A DNA stretch of 64,000 nt from Dendrophyllia cribrosa (Eukaryota > Cnidaria > Anthozoa > Scleractinia > Dendrophylliidae). The DNA is taken from positions 27,286,597 through 27,350,596 of the forward strand of contig JAJLRJ010000009.1 of assembly GCA_024195265.1 (NCBI GenBank). Reading direction: 5' to 3'. The notes under the pieces were generated by a model. It searched no databases. It was not told the origin of the DNA and saw nothing but the letters and a program-made list of their open reading frames with translations. The position numbers were made by a program, and so were the translations under genes. Positions within the stretch are counted from its first letter, which is position 1. The number at the start of each line of letters is the position of its first letter. This document shows positions 63,201 to 63,806 of the stretch, one piece after another.

Positions 63201-63499
63201 GAACTTACATGACACTTGAATCACCACTCTTTCAGATCTCACTTTTCCACCATTATTCCTGGCGATGCAGTAGAAATATCCATCATCCTGACCATGTTGC
63301 AGATTACTGATAGTAAGTCTACCTGTACTTGATTGGTGGTTATATTTACTTCCTGAAATGTCTTTGCTGTAACCATTAAAATTTGTCGCAAACCACTGAT
63401 AACTGCTGGCTGCAGTGGCTTGACAGTGGAGAAAGACACTGCTTCCATCTTGAAAGGTTGCAGGGGTCTTGCCAACTACTAAATTAGATGGTTGGTTTT
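17835..63499 (-). CDS. Ig/FN3 cell-adhesion receptor, Sidekick-like layout (5' end outside the window)
   Basis: A multi-exon gene of 28 visible exons. Reading from 63499 down, six Ig domains are followed by thirteen FN3 domains and a hydrophobic C-terminus with a stop at 17835-17837. Every exon has AG/GT borders, and each domain's exon or exon pair sums to a multiple of three (276-369 bp), so the modules are symmetrical and can be duplicated or skipped without a frameshift. Six Ig plus thirteen FN3 is the order known for Sidekick adhesion proteins, which mediate homophilic contacts. Vertebrate and fly members continue into a membrane span and a PDZ-binding cytoplasmic tail, which I do not find. 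The C-terminal ~16 hydrophobic residues after small residues (NSSG) instead resemble a GPI signal. Alternatives are other Ig/FN3 families. Introns hold almost all the mobile elements listed. Confidence 0.75.
18316..18350 (-). ncRNA. hammerhead ribozyme motif
   Basis: On the minus strand: TCC, CTGATGA, stem II GCCG/CGGC (loop TGGAT), GAAA, palindromic AGCT, C before the cut, then GGA pairing with TCC as a 3-bp helix I. The sequence after it (AAATAAAC ... CCTCATTTGATCCG) recurs after the degenerate copy at 19873, in opposite orientation, so the two are paired ends of an old Penelope-like insertion. Confidence 0.7.
18418..19480 (+). repeat. interspersed repeat family, copy A
   Basis: Starts TTAGCCTAACAGCGGCGCCC and ends GGCCTTCGGCCCGGCGAGTGCTCCGC. 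The same sequence occurs at 23361-24655 (minus), 41560-43055 (plus) and, partly, 43056-43615. The 3' part contains CCATGACCATGAAAAATG and a GC-rich hairpin GGGCCTTCGGCCC. No coding capacity is seen. This copy contains an inserted palindrome. Confidence 0.75.
18654..18782. repeat. near-perfect 64-bp-arm palindrome
   Basis: The arms 18654-18717 and 18718-18782 are complementary with one visible mismatch and no spacer; the axis is the AAGCTT at 18715-18720. Such a sequence can extrude a cruciform and is normally unstable. It either marks a recent inverted duplication or is an artefact of library construction. The word AAATTAGCCAC in its arms also occurs at 18228 and 19967. Confidence 0.9.
19626..19754. 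repeat. inverted repeat, ~50-bp arms
   Basis: Arms 19626-19676 and 19703-19754 are complementary (for example GAGGTTATTTGTGAGGTC and its complement). They flank a short spacer containing GACGTAACTGCACC. They probably belong to the same Penelope-like remnant as the hammerheads on either side. Confidence 0.75.
19873..19907 (+). ncRNA. degenerate hammerhead motif
   Basis: CTGATGA at 19876-19882 and stem II GCCG/CGGC are kept, but the next bases read AAAA instead of GAAA, so the catalytic G12 is lost. It is the inverted partner of 18316-18350. Confidence 0.6.
19992..20024 (-). ncRNA. hammerhead-like core
   Basis: The minus strand reads CTGACGA, AGGGC TAGC GCTC, GAAAC. The core is conserved, but I cannot pair a convincing helix I. 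A related, more decayed copy is at 43693-43724. Confidence 0.45.
20291..20361 (-). CDS. exon: FN3-13 first half
   Basis: A 71-bp exon encoding PSLPPSNLTVIQAGKDGLEL and the FN3 tryptophan strand RWK. It differs by one residue from the exon at 45899-45969. Acceptor GTGCACAG and donor GTTGGT are shared by both copies. Confidence 0.85.
20586..20918 (-). CDS. exon: FN3-12
   Basis: A single 333-bp exon with a complete FN3 fold: the proline-rich start TPHNLSIIEA, the GWTPILTYTIEY strand, and the DYRFRVIATNKVGSS signature of the F-G strands. Donor GTAAAA; acceptor TTTGCAG. Confidence 0.9.
21505..21527 (-). repeat. displaced fragment of the FN3-10 exon end
   Basis: TTCACCAGCGGGTCCCTTTG here matches the donor side of the FN3-10 exon at 26203-26222 almost exactly, including the splice junction (GT changed to GA context). 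It is too short to encode anything and looks like debris of a module duplication. Confidence 0.5.
21838..21975. repeat. fold-back element, ~65-bp arms
   Basis: Arms 21838-21903 and 21911-21975 are complementary (AATAAATACCA...GCATCA and partner) around a 7-base spacer. A second, outer pair (21550-21575 with 21786-21815, CCCATAAGTG...) encloses it on the left. Confidence 0.75.
22201..22380 (-). CDS. exon: FN3-11 second half
   Basis: 180 bp encoding FETKWEANPDQTKRN, the YYSLGNLKPNIGFYFRIIAWNAVGQS strands and DPSDKVLTG. Paired with 24834-24962 (129 bp) it totals 309 bp. Confidence 0.85.
23062..23192. repeat. hairpin inside AT-rich DNA
   Basis: Arms 23062-23096 and 23157-23192 are complementary (TGTTGTAGTTAATTTTTTAT with its partner). 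The outer AT runs extend the symmetry. Confidence 0.7.
23361..24655 (-). repeat. interspersed repeat family, copy B
   Basis: Reverse-oriented copy of the family at 18418-19480: it begins AGCGGAGCACTAGCCGGGCC and ends GGCGCCGCTGTTAGGCTAAG. It is the most complete copy and is 1.3 kb long. Reading frames inside it are short and unrelated to known proteins. Confidence 0.75.
24834..24962 (-). CDS. exon: FN3-11 first half
   Basis: 129 bp encoding LPGKPGKPVVHLDSITRAVI, then MWENGDSGNIPFDKFEIQSK, the first strands of an FN3 domain. Donor GTAAGT. Confidence 0.85.
24980..25312. repeat. tandem repeat, ~89-bp unit, ~3.7 copies
   Basis: Units starting GTGAGTTCGATTGGATGTG recur at about 25072, 25161 and 25250, with a diverged unit at the left. 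They lie in the intron just 5' of the FN3-11 exon. Confidence 0.9.
25313..26204. other. intron; no gene seen
   Basis: No supported exon, RNA or clear repeat border. A local inverted GACGTCTCC / GGAGACGTC pair lies at 25889-25931. Confidence 0.4.
26205..26492 (-). CDS. exon: FN3-10
   Basis: A single 288-bp exon: EPGPPAVFTHDAVYN, LDLSWKPPCEPNGEIIEYKI, then AYLFQIRARNSMGYG. Donor GTGAGT. A fragment of its 3' end recurs at 21505. Confidence 0.9.
26600..26970. repeat. interspersed repeat with GATTGG words, copy 1
   Basis: The GCGATTGCTTTGGTTTTGCA ... TGTGATTGGCCAGAGTAATT sequence recurs at 33105-33300, 46300-46370 and 47455-47660. It holds several ATTGG/CCAAT boxes in both orientations. It is non-coding. 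Confidence 0.7.
27129..27172 (-). ncRNA. hammerhead ribozyme motif
   Basis: The minus strand reads CTGATGA, a GGCTGG/CCAGCC stem II, GAAA, palindromic ATAT and A before GTAC. No helix I can be formed with the sequence on the 5' side, which already belongs to the coding part, so it is probably a truncated copy. Confidence 0.6.
27615..27653 (+). ncRNA. hammerhead ribozyme motif
   Basis: TAC (27615-27617), CTGAAGA (27618-27624), stem II GGCTGG/CCAGCC with loop TTTGG, GAAA (27643-27646), ATAT, A27650, then GTA as the helix I partner. Confidence 0.75.
27864..28116 (-). CDS. exon: FN3-9 second half with arginine-rich insert
   Basis: 253 bp. The first ~27 codons (VYPEDRPLSGKHNF... then SRRRRSLP) are not part of a normal FN3 fold and form a very basic loop; RRRRS resembles a furin-type site. 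The fold then resumes with FVPPHQTTENITNLQKFVKY and RIWVRAYNSIGES. With 28766-28881 it totals 369 bp, about 60 bp longer than the other FN3 units. Donor GTAAGT. Confidence 0.8.
28402..28464 (-). CDS. possible 63-bp cassette exon, copy of the basic insert
   Basis: Between CTGCAG on the 5' side and a GTATGG donor lie 63 bp in phase 0. They encode 21 residues, VYAKDLSLSAKRKRRRRRSM plus Q, closely resembling the start of the FN3-9 second-half exon 300 bp downstream. It sits in the right intron and phase, so inclusion would add one more polybasic segment without a frameshift. It may be an alternative exon or a decaying exon duplicate. Confidence 0.5.
28507..28566. repeat. poly-C tract
   Basis: Near-continuous C run interrupted by a few A/T, in the FN3-9 intron. 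Length is uncertain owing to slippage. The glycine-rich reading frames across it are artefacts. Confidence 0.9.
28766..28881 (-). CDS. exon: FN3-9 first half
   Basis: 116 bp: PSEAPKNLRSGQVTRTSIAI, then SWVAPSPGSFNGHLMGYK. Donor GTTAGT. Same length and phase as the first-half exons of FN3-3 and FN3-5. Confidence 0.9.
28882..29739. other. intron; no gene seen
   Basis: Contains a GTGACCATTCAAATAAAAGC segment (29219-29239) that also occurs near 44888, 53116 and 55345, a common dispersed repeat. It also holds an inverted GTCCAGCGG...CCACTGGAC pair (29533-29576). No exon is supported. Confidence 0.4.
29740..29965 (-). CDS. exon: FN3-8 second half
   Basis: 226 bp: APFPQELGGTLQGFIVKYRE, then RLKVFTVYGIKVAAVSEKGPG and the linker YNVTTGEKR. 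Donor GTAAGT. Confidence 0.9.
30289..31445. repeat. minisatellite, 59-bp unit, ~19 copies
   Basis: Unit AAGTAAATAAGCGCCCCCTC / TCCAATTAGTCCAATAAGCG / CCATCACTTGAGCTACAAG, with C-run length changes and occasional deletions (for example 30545-30560, 31035-31050). It lies in the intron between the two halves of FN3-8. The reading frames crossing it (repeated LLLVAQVMALIG peptides) are artefacts. Confidence 0.97.
31549..31619 (-). CDS. exon: FN3-8 first half
   Basis: 71 bp: PTGAPRDVRIRATSPTSLFI then EWT. Donor GTAAGA, acceptor TTCTTAG. Confidence 0.9.
31821..31950. repeat. GAT-type microsatellite
   Basis: Imperfect GATGAT / GATAAT trinucleotide repeats in the FN3-7/8 intron. Confidence 0.95.
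32063..32365 (-). CDS. exon: FN3-7
   Basis: A single 303-bp exon: DPPAAPFILPIYFSDIGERW, ITVKWQATSDPKSPLRYFTL, then GESYMFRIMATNDRGDSPYS. Donor GTGAGT. Confidence 0.92.
32420..32665. mobile_element. small MITE-like element (CGGTTCAACA ends)
   Basis: Ends ACGGTTCAACA and TGTTGAACCGT are inverted copies. The interior is rich in GTTGAA words. There is no coding capacity. Confidence 0.6.
32677..32963. mobile_element. MITE with long inverted repeats and TA flanks
   Basis: 287 bp. Each half is an inverted copy of the other, with ends GCCTGAG...CTCAGGC, inner GACGACTTTTCGCGG and CGCTACCCAGATC. TA lies on both sides (32675-32676, 32964-32965), as expected for TA-targeting elements. It is separated from the preceding MITE by only 11 bases. 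Confidence 0.8.
33105..33300. repeat. interspersed repeat with GATTGG words, copy 2
   Basis: Same family as 26600-26970 (GCGATTGCTTTGGTTTTTCG ... CCGCGCTTGGCGCC). Partial copy. Confidence 0.65.
33454..33753 (-). CDS. exon: FN3-6
   Basis: A single 300-bp exon: APAHVRFIAVSSTTVTIAWD, PPVYPHGIITGYKALCR, then FYRFFLWAKTKQGWSKTPAE. Donor GTAAGT. Confidence 0.92.
33964..33995 (-). ncRNA. hammerhead ribozyme motif
   Basis: Reverse complement of 34074-34107: CTGATGA, stem II GGTC/GACC with a GAGA loop, GAAA, ACGT. Helix I is not evident. Confidence 0.6.
34074..34107 (+). ncRNA. hammerhead ribozyme motif
   Basis: CTGATGA at 34077-34083, stem II GGTC/GACC closed by the tetraloop GAGA, GAAA at 34097-34100, palindromic ACGT and T before the cut. 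Only two A-T pairs can form helix I, so in-cis cleavage may be poor. Confidence 0.6.
34266..34372. repeat. AT dinucleotide runs
   Basis: Two AT runs separated by TTGTATAA repeats, left of the Penelope-like element at 34434-35854. Confidence 0.95.
34467..34523 (-). ncRNA. hammerhead ribozyme, complete
   Basis: Minus-strand identical copy of the ribozyme at 35765-35821, with the same 9-bp helix I. Confidence 0.85.
34525..35622 (+). pseudogene. Penelope reverse transcriptase C-terminus plus GIY-YIG, 5' truncated
   Basis: The frame opens at the junction with the left arm and reads IGLYRDDGLAVMS; the YRDD box is the reverse transcriptase active site. No start codon precedes it, so everything N-terminal is missing. 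Thumb-region sequence (NFLDVTLDL) follows, then a linker with Cys pairs (CSCRKKEECPLNGEC at about 35205-35250). The GIY-YIG nuclease comes next (VYQATVKTQESAETYIGLTA, FKTRWRNHKASF at about 35255-35365), then the AEKHLIITKP block and a basic tail. The frame is open to the stop, so it decayed by truncation rather than mutation. The first ATG (34558) is internal. The family differs from that at 36.6-41.5 kb. Confidence 0.9.
35765..35821 (+). ncRNA. hammerhead ribozyme, complete
   Basis: Helix I: TAAGTTTAA (35765-35773) pairs perfectly with TTAAACTTA (35813-35821). Core CTGAGGA at 35774-35780. Stem II: GTGGGTG with CACCTAC, loop GCAA (one G-T pair). GAA at 35099+ positions 35799-35801, helix III AC/GT with loop AAGTTT, and A35812 before the predicted cut. 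All invariant nucleotides are present, making this the best-formed ribozyme in the window. Confidence 0.88.
35858..35888. repeat. AT dinucleotide run
   Basis: Directly outside the right arm of the Penelope-like element. Confidence 0.95.
36098..36270 (+). mobile_element. solo Penelope-type terminal piece between AT runs
   Basis: AT runs at 36098-36118 and 36225-36270 enclose ~105 bp with a complete hammerhead (36128-36167) and the tail GAATAAATCTGTCAAAAGTC. There is no coding part. The tail resembles the ends of other Penelope families in the window (AATAAA after the ribozyme). Confidence 0.7.
36128..36167 (+). ncRNA. hammerhead ribozyme with 6-bp helix I
   Basis: ATTCTC (36128-36133) pairs with GAGAAT (36162-36167). 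Core CTGAAGA (36134-36140), stem II GGCC/GGCC with loop GTGA, GAAA (36154-36157), palindromic ACGT and T36161 before the cut. A minimal hammerhead of the Penelope type. Confidence 0.85.
36470..36541 (+). ncRNA. tRNA-like sequence, probably a SINE head
   Basis: It folds as a tRNA: a 7-bp acceptor stem (GTCCTGG/TCAGGAC), D arm GTGT/ACAC, and T arm with GGTTCGAATCCC (B box); the A box is TGGTGTAGTGG. The anticodon stem TCGAC/GTCGG encloses eight instead of seven loop bases, there is no CCA context and the 3' flank runs into T- and AT-rich DNA. This fits a tRNA-derived SINE or tRNA pseudogene better than a working tRNA. Confidence 0.65.
36577..36598. repeat. AT dinucleotide run
   Basis: Left boundary of the Penelope-like element at 36599-41526. 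Confidence 0.95.
36756..36790 (-). ncRNA. hammerhead ribozyme motif (Penelope left arm)
   Basis: Same motif as 41434-41470 in the opposite orientation: CTGAAGA, GGCC/GGCC stem II, GAAA, ACGT, A, with CCC/GGG as helix I. Confidence 0.7.
37209..37783 (-). pseudogene. inverted copy of the Penelope zinc finger and GIY-YIG
   Basis: The minus strand encodes the same C2H2-like finger and GIY-YIG domain (QYIGETKNSIHMRANQHRSD) as 40440-41015. It is cut off at the junction with the body and carries the same extra T near 37668 that shifts the frame between finger and nuclease. It is a by-product of the inverted-end structure, not a separate gene. Confidence 0.85.
37784..40128 (+). pseudogene. Penelope reverse transcriptase, frameshifted
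   Basis: The frame is open through 40128; upstream of 37784 it reads the inverted arm, so the apparent ATG at 37756 is not the true start. The N-terminal ~350 residues are basic and unassigned (a KHKRKRKQHRRTHRDRR stretch near 38590). Palm and finger motifs follow: DKGAAVVIQNR near 39067, PARPICNTINS near 39345, TWDVKSLYTNIP near 39530, GTAMGTKMAPTYANLF near 39708, and the catalytic YIDD near 39820. The frame ends early because a T run at 40119-40125 shifts it; homologous coding continues in the next frame. Penelope reverse transcriptases are related to telomerase and prime on nicked DNA. Confidence 0.9.
40129..41015 (+). pseudogene. Penelope C-terminal part: zinc finger and GIY-YIG
   Basis: Continuation after the frame break. 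Thumb sequence (NRAKDLHRILLERGYKSKLI) and a VTYNPALPNIKKVI block at about 40272-40320 come first. A C2H2-type finger (CTICSRSFNCNKGL, H) at 40510-40570 follows, then a second frame break from one extra T near 40557. The GIY-YIG nuclease (VIYLITCAKCKDQYIGET at about 40745-40800; ANQH) ends at a stop at 41015. The copy at 14.7-16.2 kb lacks the second break. Confidence 0.88.
41434..41470 (+). ncRNA. hammerhead ribozyme motif (Penelope right end)
   Basis: CTGAAGA at 41437-41443, GGCC/GGCC stem II, GAAA, ACGT, A, then GGG facing CCC. Followed by the AATAAAG tail and an AT run. Confidence 0.7.
41527..41549. repeat. AT dinucleotide run
   Basis: Right boundary of the Penelope-like element. Confidence 0.95.
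41560..43055 (+). repeat. interspersed repeat family, copy C (with an internal duplicate)
   Basis: TTAGCCTAACAGCGGAGCTC at the start and GGGCCTTCGGCCCGCAGAGC at the end match copies A and B in reverse or direct orientation. The first ~330 bp are repeated (41560 and 41908 both begin with the AGCCTAACAGCG word), a partial tandem duplication. The ends AGCGGAGCTCT and AGAGCTCCGC form short terminal inverted repeats. Confidence 0.75.
43056..43615 (+). repeat. interspersed repeat family, copy D (5' truncated)
   Basis: It follows copy C directly (TATAAAATCCAAGTCTTG) and contains only the right half of the unit, ending GGGCCTTCAGCCCGCGAGAG near 43605. Confidence 0.7.
43693..43724 (-). ncRNA. decayed hammerhead-like core
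   Basis: CTGACGA and AGGGCTAACGCTC are kept but GAAA reads AAAA. It is related to 19992-20024. Confidence 0.4.
43915..44101 (-). CDS. exon: FN3-5 second half
   Basis: 187 bp: IYYSEADRPNTEKEKEINHG, then SLTGLESFVTYEFQILAYTR and GTGPRSSPVNATTSES. Donor GTAAGT. Confidence 0.9.
44411..44526 (-). CDS. exon: FN3-5 first half
   Basis: 116 bp: APSQAPSSLTSVVTGASTVT, LNWGPVPIVRQNGQILGYK. Donor GTAAAC. Confidence 0.9.
44527..45218. other. intron; copied terminal tail of FN3-4 at its right end
   Basis: 45139-45218 still reads in frame, after the FN3-4 exon's donor, as GKNPYAQHHALSSLLLSLFI and VYVPSS plus a stop (45139-45141), matching the C-terminal tail at 17835. Elsewhere no gene is seen; there is a dispersed GTGACCATTCAAAT copy near 44888. 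Confidence 0.6.
45219..45459 (-). CDS. exon: FN3-4 second half
   Basis: 241 bp, nearly identical to the coding part of 17930-18170 (DTWNSDHIGFLMKFEPQGVS; VSVRTYNLNGLGTSNTSAVA). The donor GTAAGA is intact here, so this copy normally splices on to FN3-5. Reading through the donor gives a hydrophobic tail and stop. Confidence 0.9.
45899..45969 (-). CDS. exon: FN3-4 first half
   Basis: 71 bp: PSLPPSNLTVIQVGKDGLEL, RWK. Near-identical to 20291-20361. The flanking intron (45640-45898) also matches 20030-20290. Confidence 0.9.
46300..46370. repeat. interspersed repeat with GATTGG words, partial copy 3
   Basis: GTTGTGATTGGCCAGAGTAA with flanks matches 26838-26870 and 47585-47615. Confidence 0.55.
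46706..46834. repeat. hairpin MITE-like element
   Basis: AGGCCTAGGGCAAACGTCGA and its near complement at the right (TTCGACGTTTGCCGTAGGCC), followed inward by TGTGCCGAATCT/AGATTCGGCACA, fold into a ~55-bp-stem hairpin. Confidence 0.75.
46842..47275. mobile_element. non-autonomous element with GTCTTAAGAC ends
   Basis: TAGTCTAGACGGCGTCTTAA at the left and GACGCCGTCTTAAGACAGAC at the right are inverted copies. The interior is A/T-rich and non-coding. Confidence 0.55.
47455..47660. repeat. interspersed repeat with GATTGG words, copy 4
   Basis: Same family as 26600-26970: TCGCGATTGCTTTGGTTTTG, GCTTCGCGATTGGCT, GTGATTGGCCAGAG. Confidence 0.7.
47722..47917 (-). CDS. exon: FN3-3 second half
   Basis: 196 bp: LQAWKGNTPSNIVQRVIDHD, then TLSGLEKFTQYAVAVVAYNG and AGDSPRSDTKIIKTEEG. 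Donor GTATTT. Confidence 0.9.
48005..48553. repeat. minisatellite, 73-bp unit, ~6 copies plus a degenerate edge
   Basis: Unit GCATGTTTTCTCGCGTTTGG / CAATAGTTGCAGGTTTCTCG / AGTTTGCATGTTTTCCCGTG / CTTGACGCCGGTT from about 48110. 48005-48110 is a shorter diverged version. Because 73 is not divisible by three, all three frames stay open, giving several overlapping repetitive ORFs that are artefacts. Part of the unit resembles the TTTCCCGCGCTTGGCGCC segment of the GATTGG repeat family. It lies between the two halves of FN3-3. Confidence 0.95.
48724..48839 (-). CDS. exon: FN3-3 first half
   Basis: 116 bp: PTASPQEVTVINITTVSVVL, QWKPLPQKQQNGNIRGYK. Donor GTACTT. Confidence 0.9.
48840..49142. other. 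intron; no gene seen
   Basis: No exon, repeat border or RNA is visible up to the 5S-like sequence. Confidence 0.4.
49143..49252 (+). rRNA. 5S rRNA-like sequence, 5' truncated
   Basis: Matches the eukaryotic 5S rRNA body: CGGTTCTCGTCCGATCACCG, AAGTTAAGCC, GGTTAGTACTTGGATGGGTG and ACCGCCTGGGAATACC, ending TGTCGTAGACT. The first ~13 bases of 5S (the 5' strand of helix I, GTCTACGGCCATA) are replaced by unrelated sequence, so helix I cannot form. The internal promoter boxes are largely kept. A T/C-rich tail follows. It is a retro-pseudogene or the head of a 5S-derived SINE. Confidence 0.8.
49362..49409 (-). pseudogene. distal part of an exon split by a transposon
   Basis: The minus strand continues the frame of 51838-52022 (SDFIAHLLSLEYRRR) after the inserted element and meets a possible donor (GAAG|GTATGC) near 49362. 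See 51838-52022. Confidence 0.5.
50731..50955 (-). CDS. hypothetical ORF in the element
   Basis: 74 codons from ATG 50955, predicted hydrophilic and basic at the start (RPRLAIKTLLGPTGKK), then a mixed LKIRLPERFKESEEPYIVCK segment. It looks protein-like in composition, but no domain is recognised. It lies in the opposite orientation to the PHD exon. It could be an exon of a captured host gene or part of the element's own gene. Confidence 0.3.
   Translation of the reverse strand: MKIRPRLAIKTLLGPTGKKTSCKKPLTVDNFELKIRLPERFKESEEPYIVCKLLLENGYMSTARGQTKLKKVAD
51189..51310 (+). CDS. PHD-finger exon, ING-like, captured fragment
   Basis: After TTGTTTAG the plus strand encodes GHDHMIACDNPQCPVEWFHF and SCVGITREPTGHWYCDDCQG to a stop (51308-51310). 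This matches the second half of the PHD finger of ING (inhibitor of growth) proteins, which bind methylated histone H3K4: the third to eighth zinc ligands (C, C, H, C, C, C) and the WFHF/WYC signature are present. The first Cys pair would be in a preceding exon that I cannot find. The stop comes right after the last zinc ligand. It is probably a captured gene fragment within the transposon. Confidence 0.7.
51838..52022 (-). pseudogene. first exon of an unrecognised gene, split by the transposon
   Basis: From ATG 52022 the minus strand encodes a Gly run, then a basic segment (KRTNSGRKRKFEDQAEYKIA) and WSRNHKRIYSENRIFRSW. The frame is cut by the element at 51837 and resumes in frame at 49409 once one TTA copy is discounted. 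Such short basic N-terminal exons with an 'SRxxKRIY' motif occur in many multi-copy cnidarian genes, possibly transposon-derived; I do not know the function. The GC-rich upstream CCACCGCCGCCACTAG is consistent with a 5' UTR/start region. Confidence 0.5.
52050..53039. other. intron; dispersed repeats
   Basis: Contains GACAGTGTCCCTTTAA words (52104, 52477) and a CGGCTGAAATAT...TTTTCAAGATTATG segment (52132-52165) that recurs at 58500-58540. These are parts of a dispersed non-coding repeat. No exon is seen. Confidence 0.45.
53040..53250. repeat. dispersed repeat near an FN3 donor, copy 1
   Basis: GGTGTGACCATTCAAATGAA, CATGGTACCATTCGTTTTTC and TTTTGATTTTTGGCACTCTT are repeated at 55280-55470, in each case just downstream of an FN3-2 exon's donor. 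Confidence 0.7.
53326..53560 (-). CDS. exon: FN3-2 second half
   Basis: 235 bp: IPSPESHNGPLRGFKIAYRL, then LVQFTSYEIKVLAYNDAGDG and TYSNPVTVTTAEG. Donor GTGAGC. Confidence 0.9.
53561..55139. other. intron; no gene seen
   Basis: Apart from diverged repeats (the GGATTGCAACTTAAAACAAA region resembles 52755-52790), nothing is supported. Short frames on both strands lack protein-like features. Confidence 0.4.
55140..55470. repeat. dispersed repeat near an FN3 donor, copy 2
   Basis: Two overlapping partial copies (55140-55200, 55280-55470) of the sequence at 53040-53250. Confidence 0.7.
55498..55568 (-). CDS. exon: FN3-2 first half
   Basis: 71 bp: PSQAPLNVSGVPISNDSILV, QWQ. Donor GTACGT. Confidence 0.9.
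55668..55973 (-). CDS. exon: FN3-1
   Basis: A single 306-bp exon: TPLAPSTPVVSNIQPTEVRL, IWFPPGYDGNSPILSYNVEA, then HTQYQFRIRAVNHVGVGAAS. First FN3 after the Ig series. Donor GTACCT. Confidence 0.92.
56640..56965 (+). mobile_element. LINE 3' end (reverse transcriptase ORF C-terminus)
   Basis: The plus strand reads RRRIQWLGHVLRMPNERIPK, then RRKRGRPKTTWRRTVMTELE, the conserved C-terminal block of LINE ORF2 proteins. The following RVE is succeeded by a TAG where tryptophan is usual, and the frame ends at a stop near 56949 before a GATTAGATTAGATAG tail. The 5' part is missing. Dead 5'-truncated insertion in the intron between Ig6 and FN3-1. Confidence 0.85.
57094..57369 (-). CDS. exon: Ig6
   Basis: 276 bp with the Ig pair of cysteines (KYLPCTVQADPDITINWHWT; DAGTYVCRVKSVAGNA). 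Donor GTACGG. Confidence 0.9.
57600..57745. repeat. dispersed repeat with TTGGCAAAC/GTTTGCCAA words
   Basis: GTTGGCAAACTGTTGGCGAC and neighbours form partial inverted repeats; similar to small MITEs elsewhere. Intron between Ig5 and Ig6. Confidence 0.4.
58058..58336 (-). CDS. exon: Ig5
   Basis: 279 bp: VVNETVELECKGRGSPTPTI, HWKKND, DSGKYTCVATNSHGSK. Classical I-set Ig. Donor GTAAGT. Confidence 0.93.
58490..58925. repeat. dispersed repeat ending in AAAGGGACACTGT
   Basis: AAAGGACCCTGACTCGGCTG ... and ACAAAGGGACACTGT (58911-58925) resemble the segments at 52104-52165. TTGGTTGTAGCT...ATCTAAAACT occurs twice (58377, 58820), a local duplication. Confidence 0.5.
59090..59365 (-). CDS. exon: Ig4
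   Basis: 276 bp: QIAIFACNASGIPQPTITWF, then DAGTVQCVATNDAGEAI. I-set Ig. Donor GTAAGT. Confidence 0.93.
59366..59890. other. intron; no gene seen
   Basis: Holds an ATGGCGGCCATCTTGGCTGC stretch (59554-59573) that is partly self-complementary and recurs in dispersed repeats. No exon is supported. Confidence 0.4.
59891..60066 (-). CDS. exon: Ig3 second half
   Basis: 176 bp: PMPTISWTKNGQAISSSSKF, DEGDYECHANSRKRTANLTL. With 60189-60297 (109 bp) it totals 285 bp. Donor GTACCC. Confidence 0.88.
60189..60297 (-). CDS. exon: Ig3 first half
   Basis: 109 bp: RGAATTPSEIILGPINQVAI, DGQTSSVTFECFGSG with the first Ig cysteine. The only Ig domain split by an intron. Donor GTAAAT. Confidence 0.85.
60308..60560. 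repeat. MITE-like dispersed repeat (GTGTTGCTACACG / CGTGTAACAT)
   Basis: GCAACTTGCAACACAA, GCAACTTGTCTCGC and complements recur within it; a common type of coral small repeat by my recollection. Intron between Ig2 and Ig3. Confidence 0.5.
60760..61044 (-). CDS. exon: Ig2, lacking the disulfide cysteines
   Basis: 285 bp. The Ig-like frame is clear (KSFPKPTFTWRKNNMV, NLYIGNMDTPDLALY), but the B-strand position reads LTFEYP and the F-strand position ALYRSTVRN, so both canonical cysteines are absent. Donor GTGAGT. The fold may be stabilised without a disulfide, or the residues may reflect relaxed constraint. Confidence 0.85.
61373..62047. mobile_element. non-autonomous element with TTTAAGGCCT ends
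   Basis: GTTTAAGGCCTAGGTCAAAG at the left and CCCAGGCCTTAAAC at the right are inverted copies about 680 bp apart. The interior carries repeated GTCACGTGAC words (61519, 61885) and no coding sequence. Confidence 0.55.
62048..62589. other. intron; no gene seen
   Basis: A GTTGTTGTTGTT microsatellite (62111-62130) and A/T-rich DNA. No exon is supported. Confidence 0.4.
62600..62995. mobile_element. fold-back element, ~150-bp arms
   Basis: TTTTAAAATCAACAAGAACG near 62761 with TGTTGATTTTAAAAGCC near 62836, and outward TAAGATTTCATTGCG / CAATAAAATCTTA and GCGTTGAGGATTTTAGCCC / GGGCTAAAAACTTCAACGC, pair along their length. Confidence 0.65.
63209..63499 (-). CDS. exon: Ig1 of those visible
   Basis: 291 bp: ENQPSNLVVGKTPATFQDGS, SVFLHCQATAASSYQWFATN, then LQHGQDDGYFYCIARNNGG. 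Acceptor CTATCCAG, donor GTAAGT. Earlier exons (signal peptide, possible further Ig domains) would be to the right of the window. Confidence 0.9.
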
Positions 63500-63652
63500 C
63501 TGGATAGACAGAAATTTGAAATACAGTTTCATTTAATAATTTTGTTATTATTGGACTTTTACTACAGTAGCTACATGTAGAAAGACTTGATTTAAGAATG
63601 GATGAATAGAGCTTTTAATTATGCTGATTTCAGGTTCTTAATAATATGGATC

Positions 63653-63806
63653 GCCAATAGACCAATTTCGATATATAAAAATGTTTACTTGGGAAAAAAA
63701 AAAATCACATTGAGGTTCAGCGTTGAATTATTCATTTCTTTTGTTTTATTCCCCCAAGCCTCGAAGCCAAGTATGAATTTTAATATATCGAAATTGTTCT
63801 ATTGAT
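63653..63806. repeat. small hairpin element
   Basis: CAATAGACCAATTTCGATAT at the left pairs with ATATCGAAATTGTTCTATTG at the right; spacer ~110 bp. A plus-strand frame across it is not a gene. Confidence 0.7.

Noticed and set aside
63239..63475. 78-codon minus-strand ORF at the Ig1 exon
   Set aside because: It is in the wrong frame. The Ig cysteines and the splice borders are in another frame over 63209-63499.
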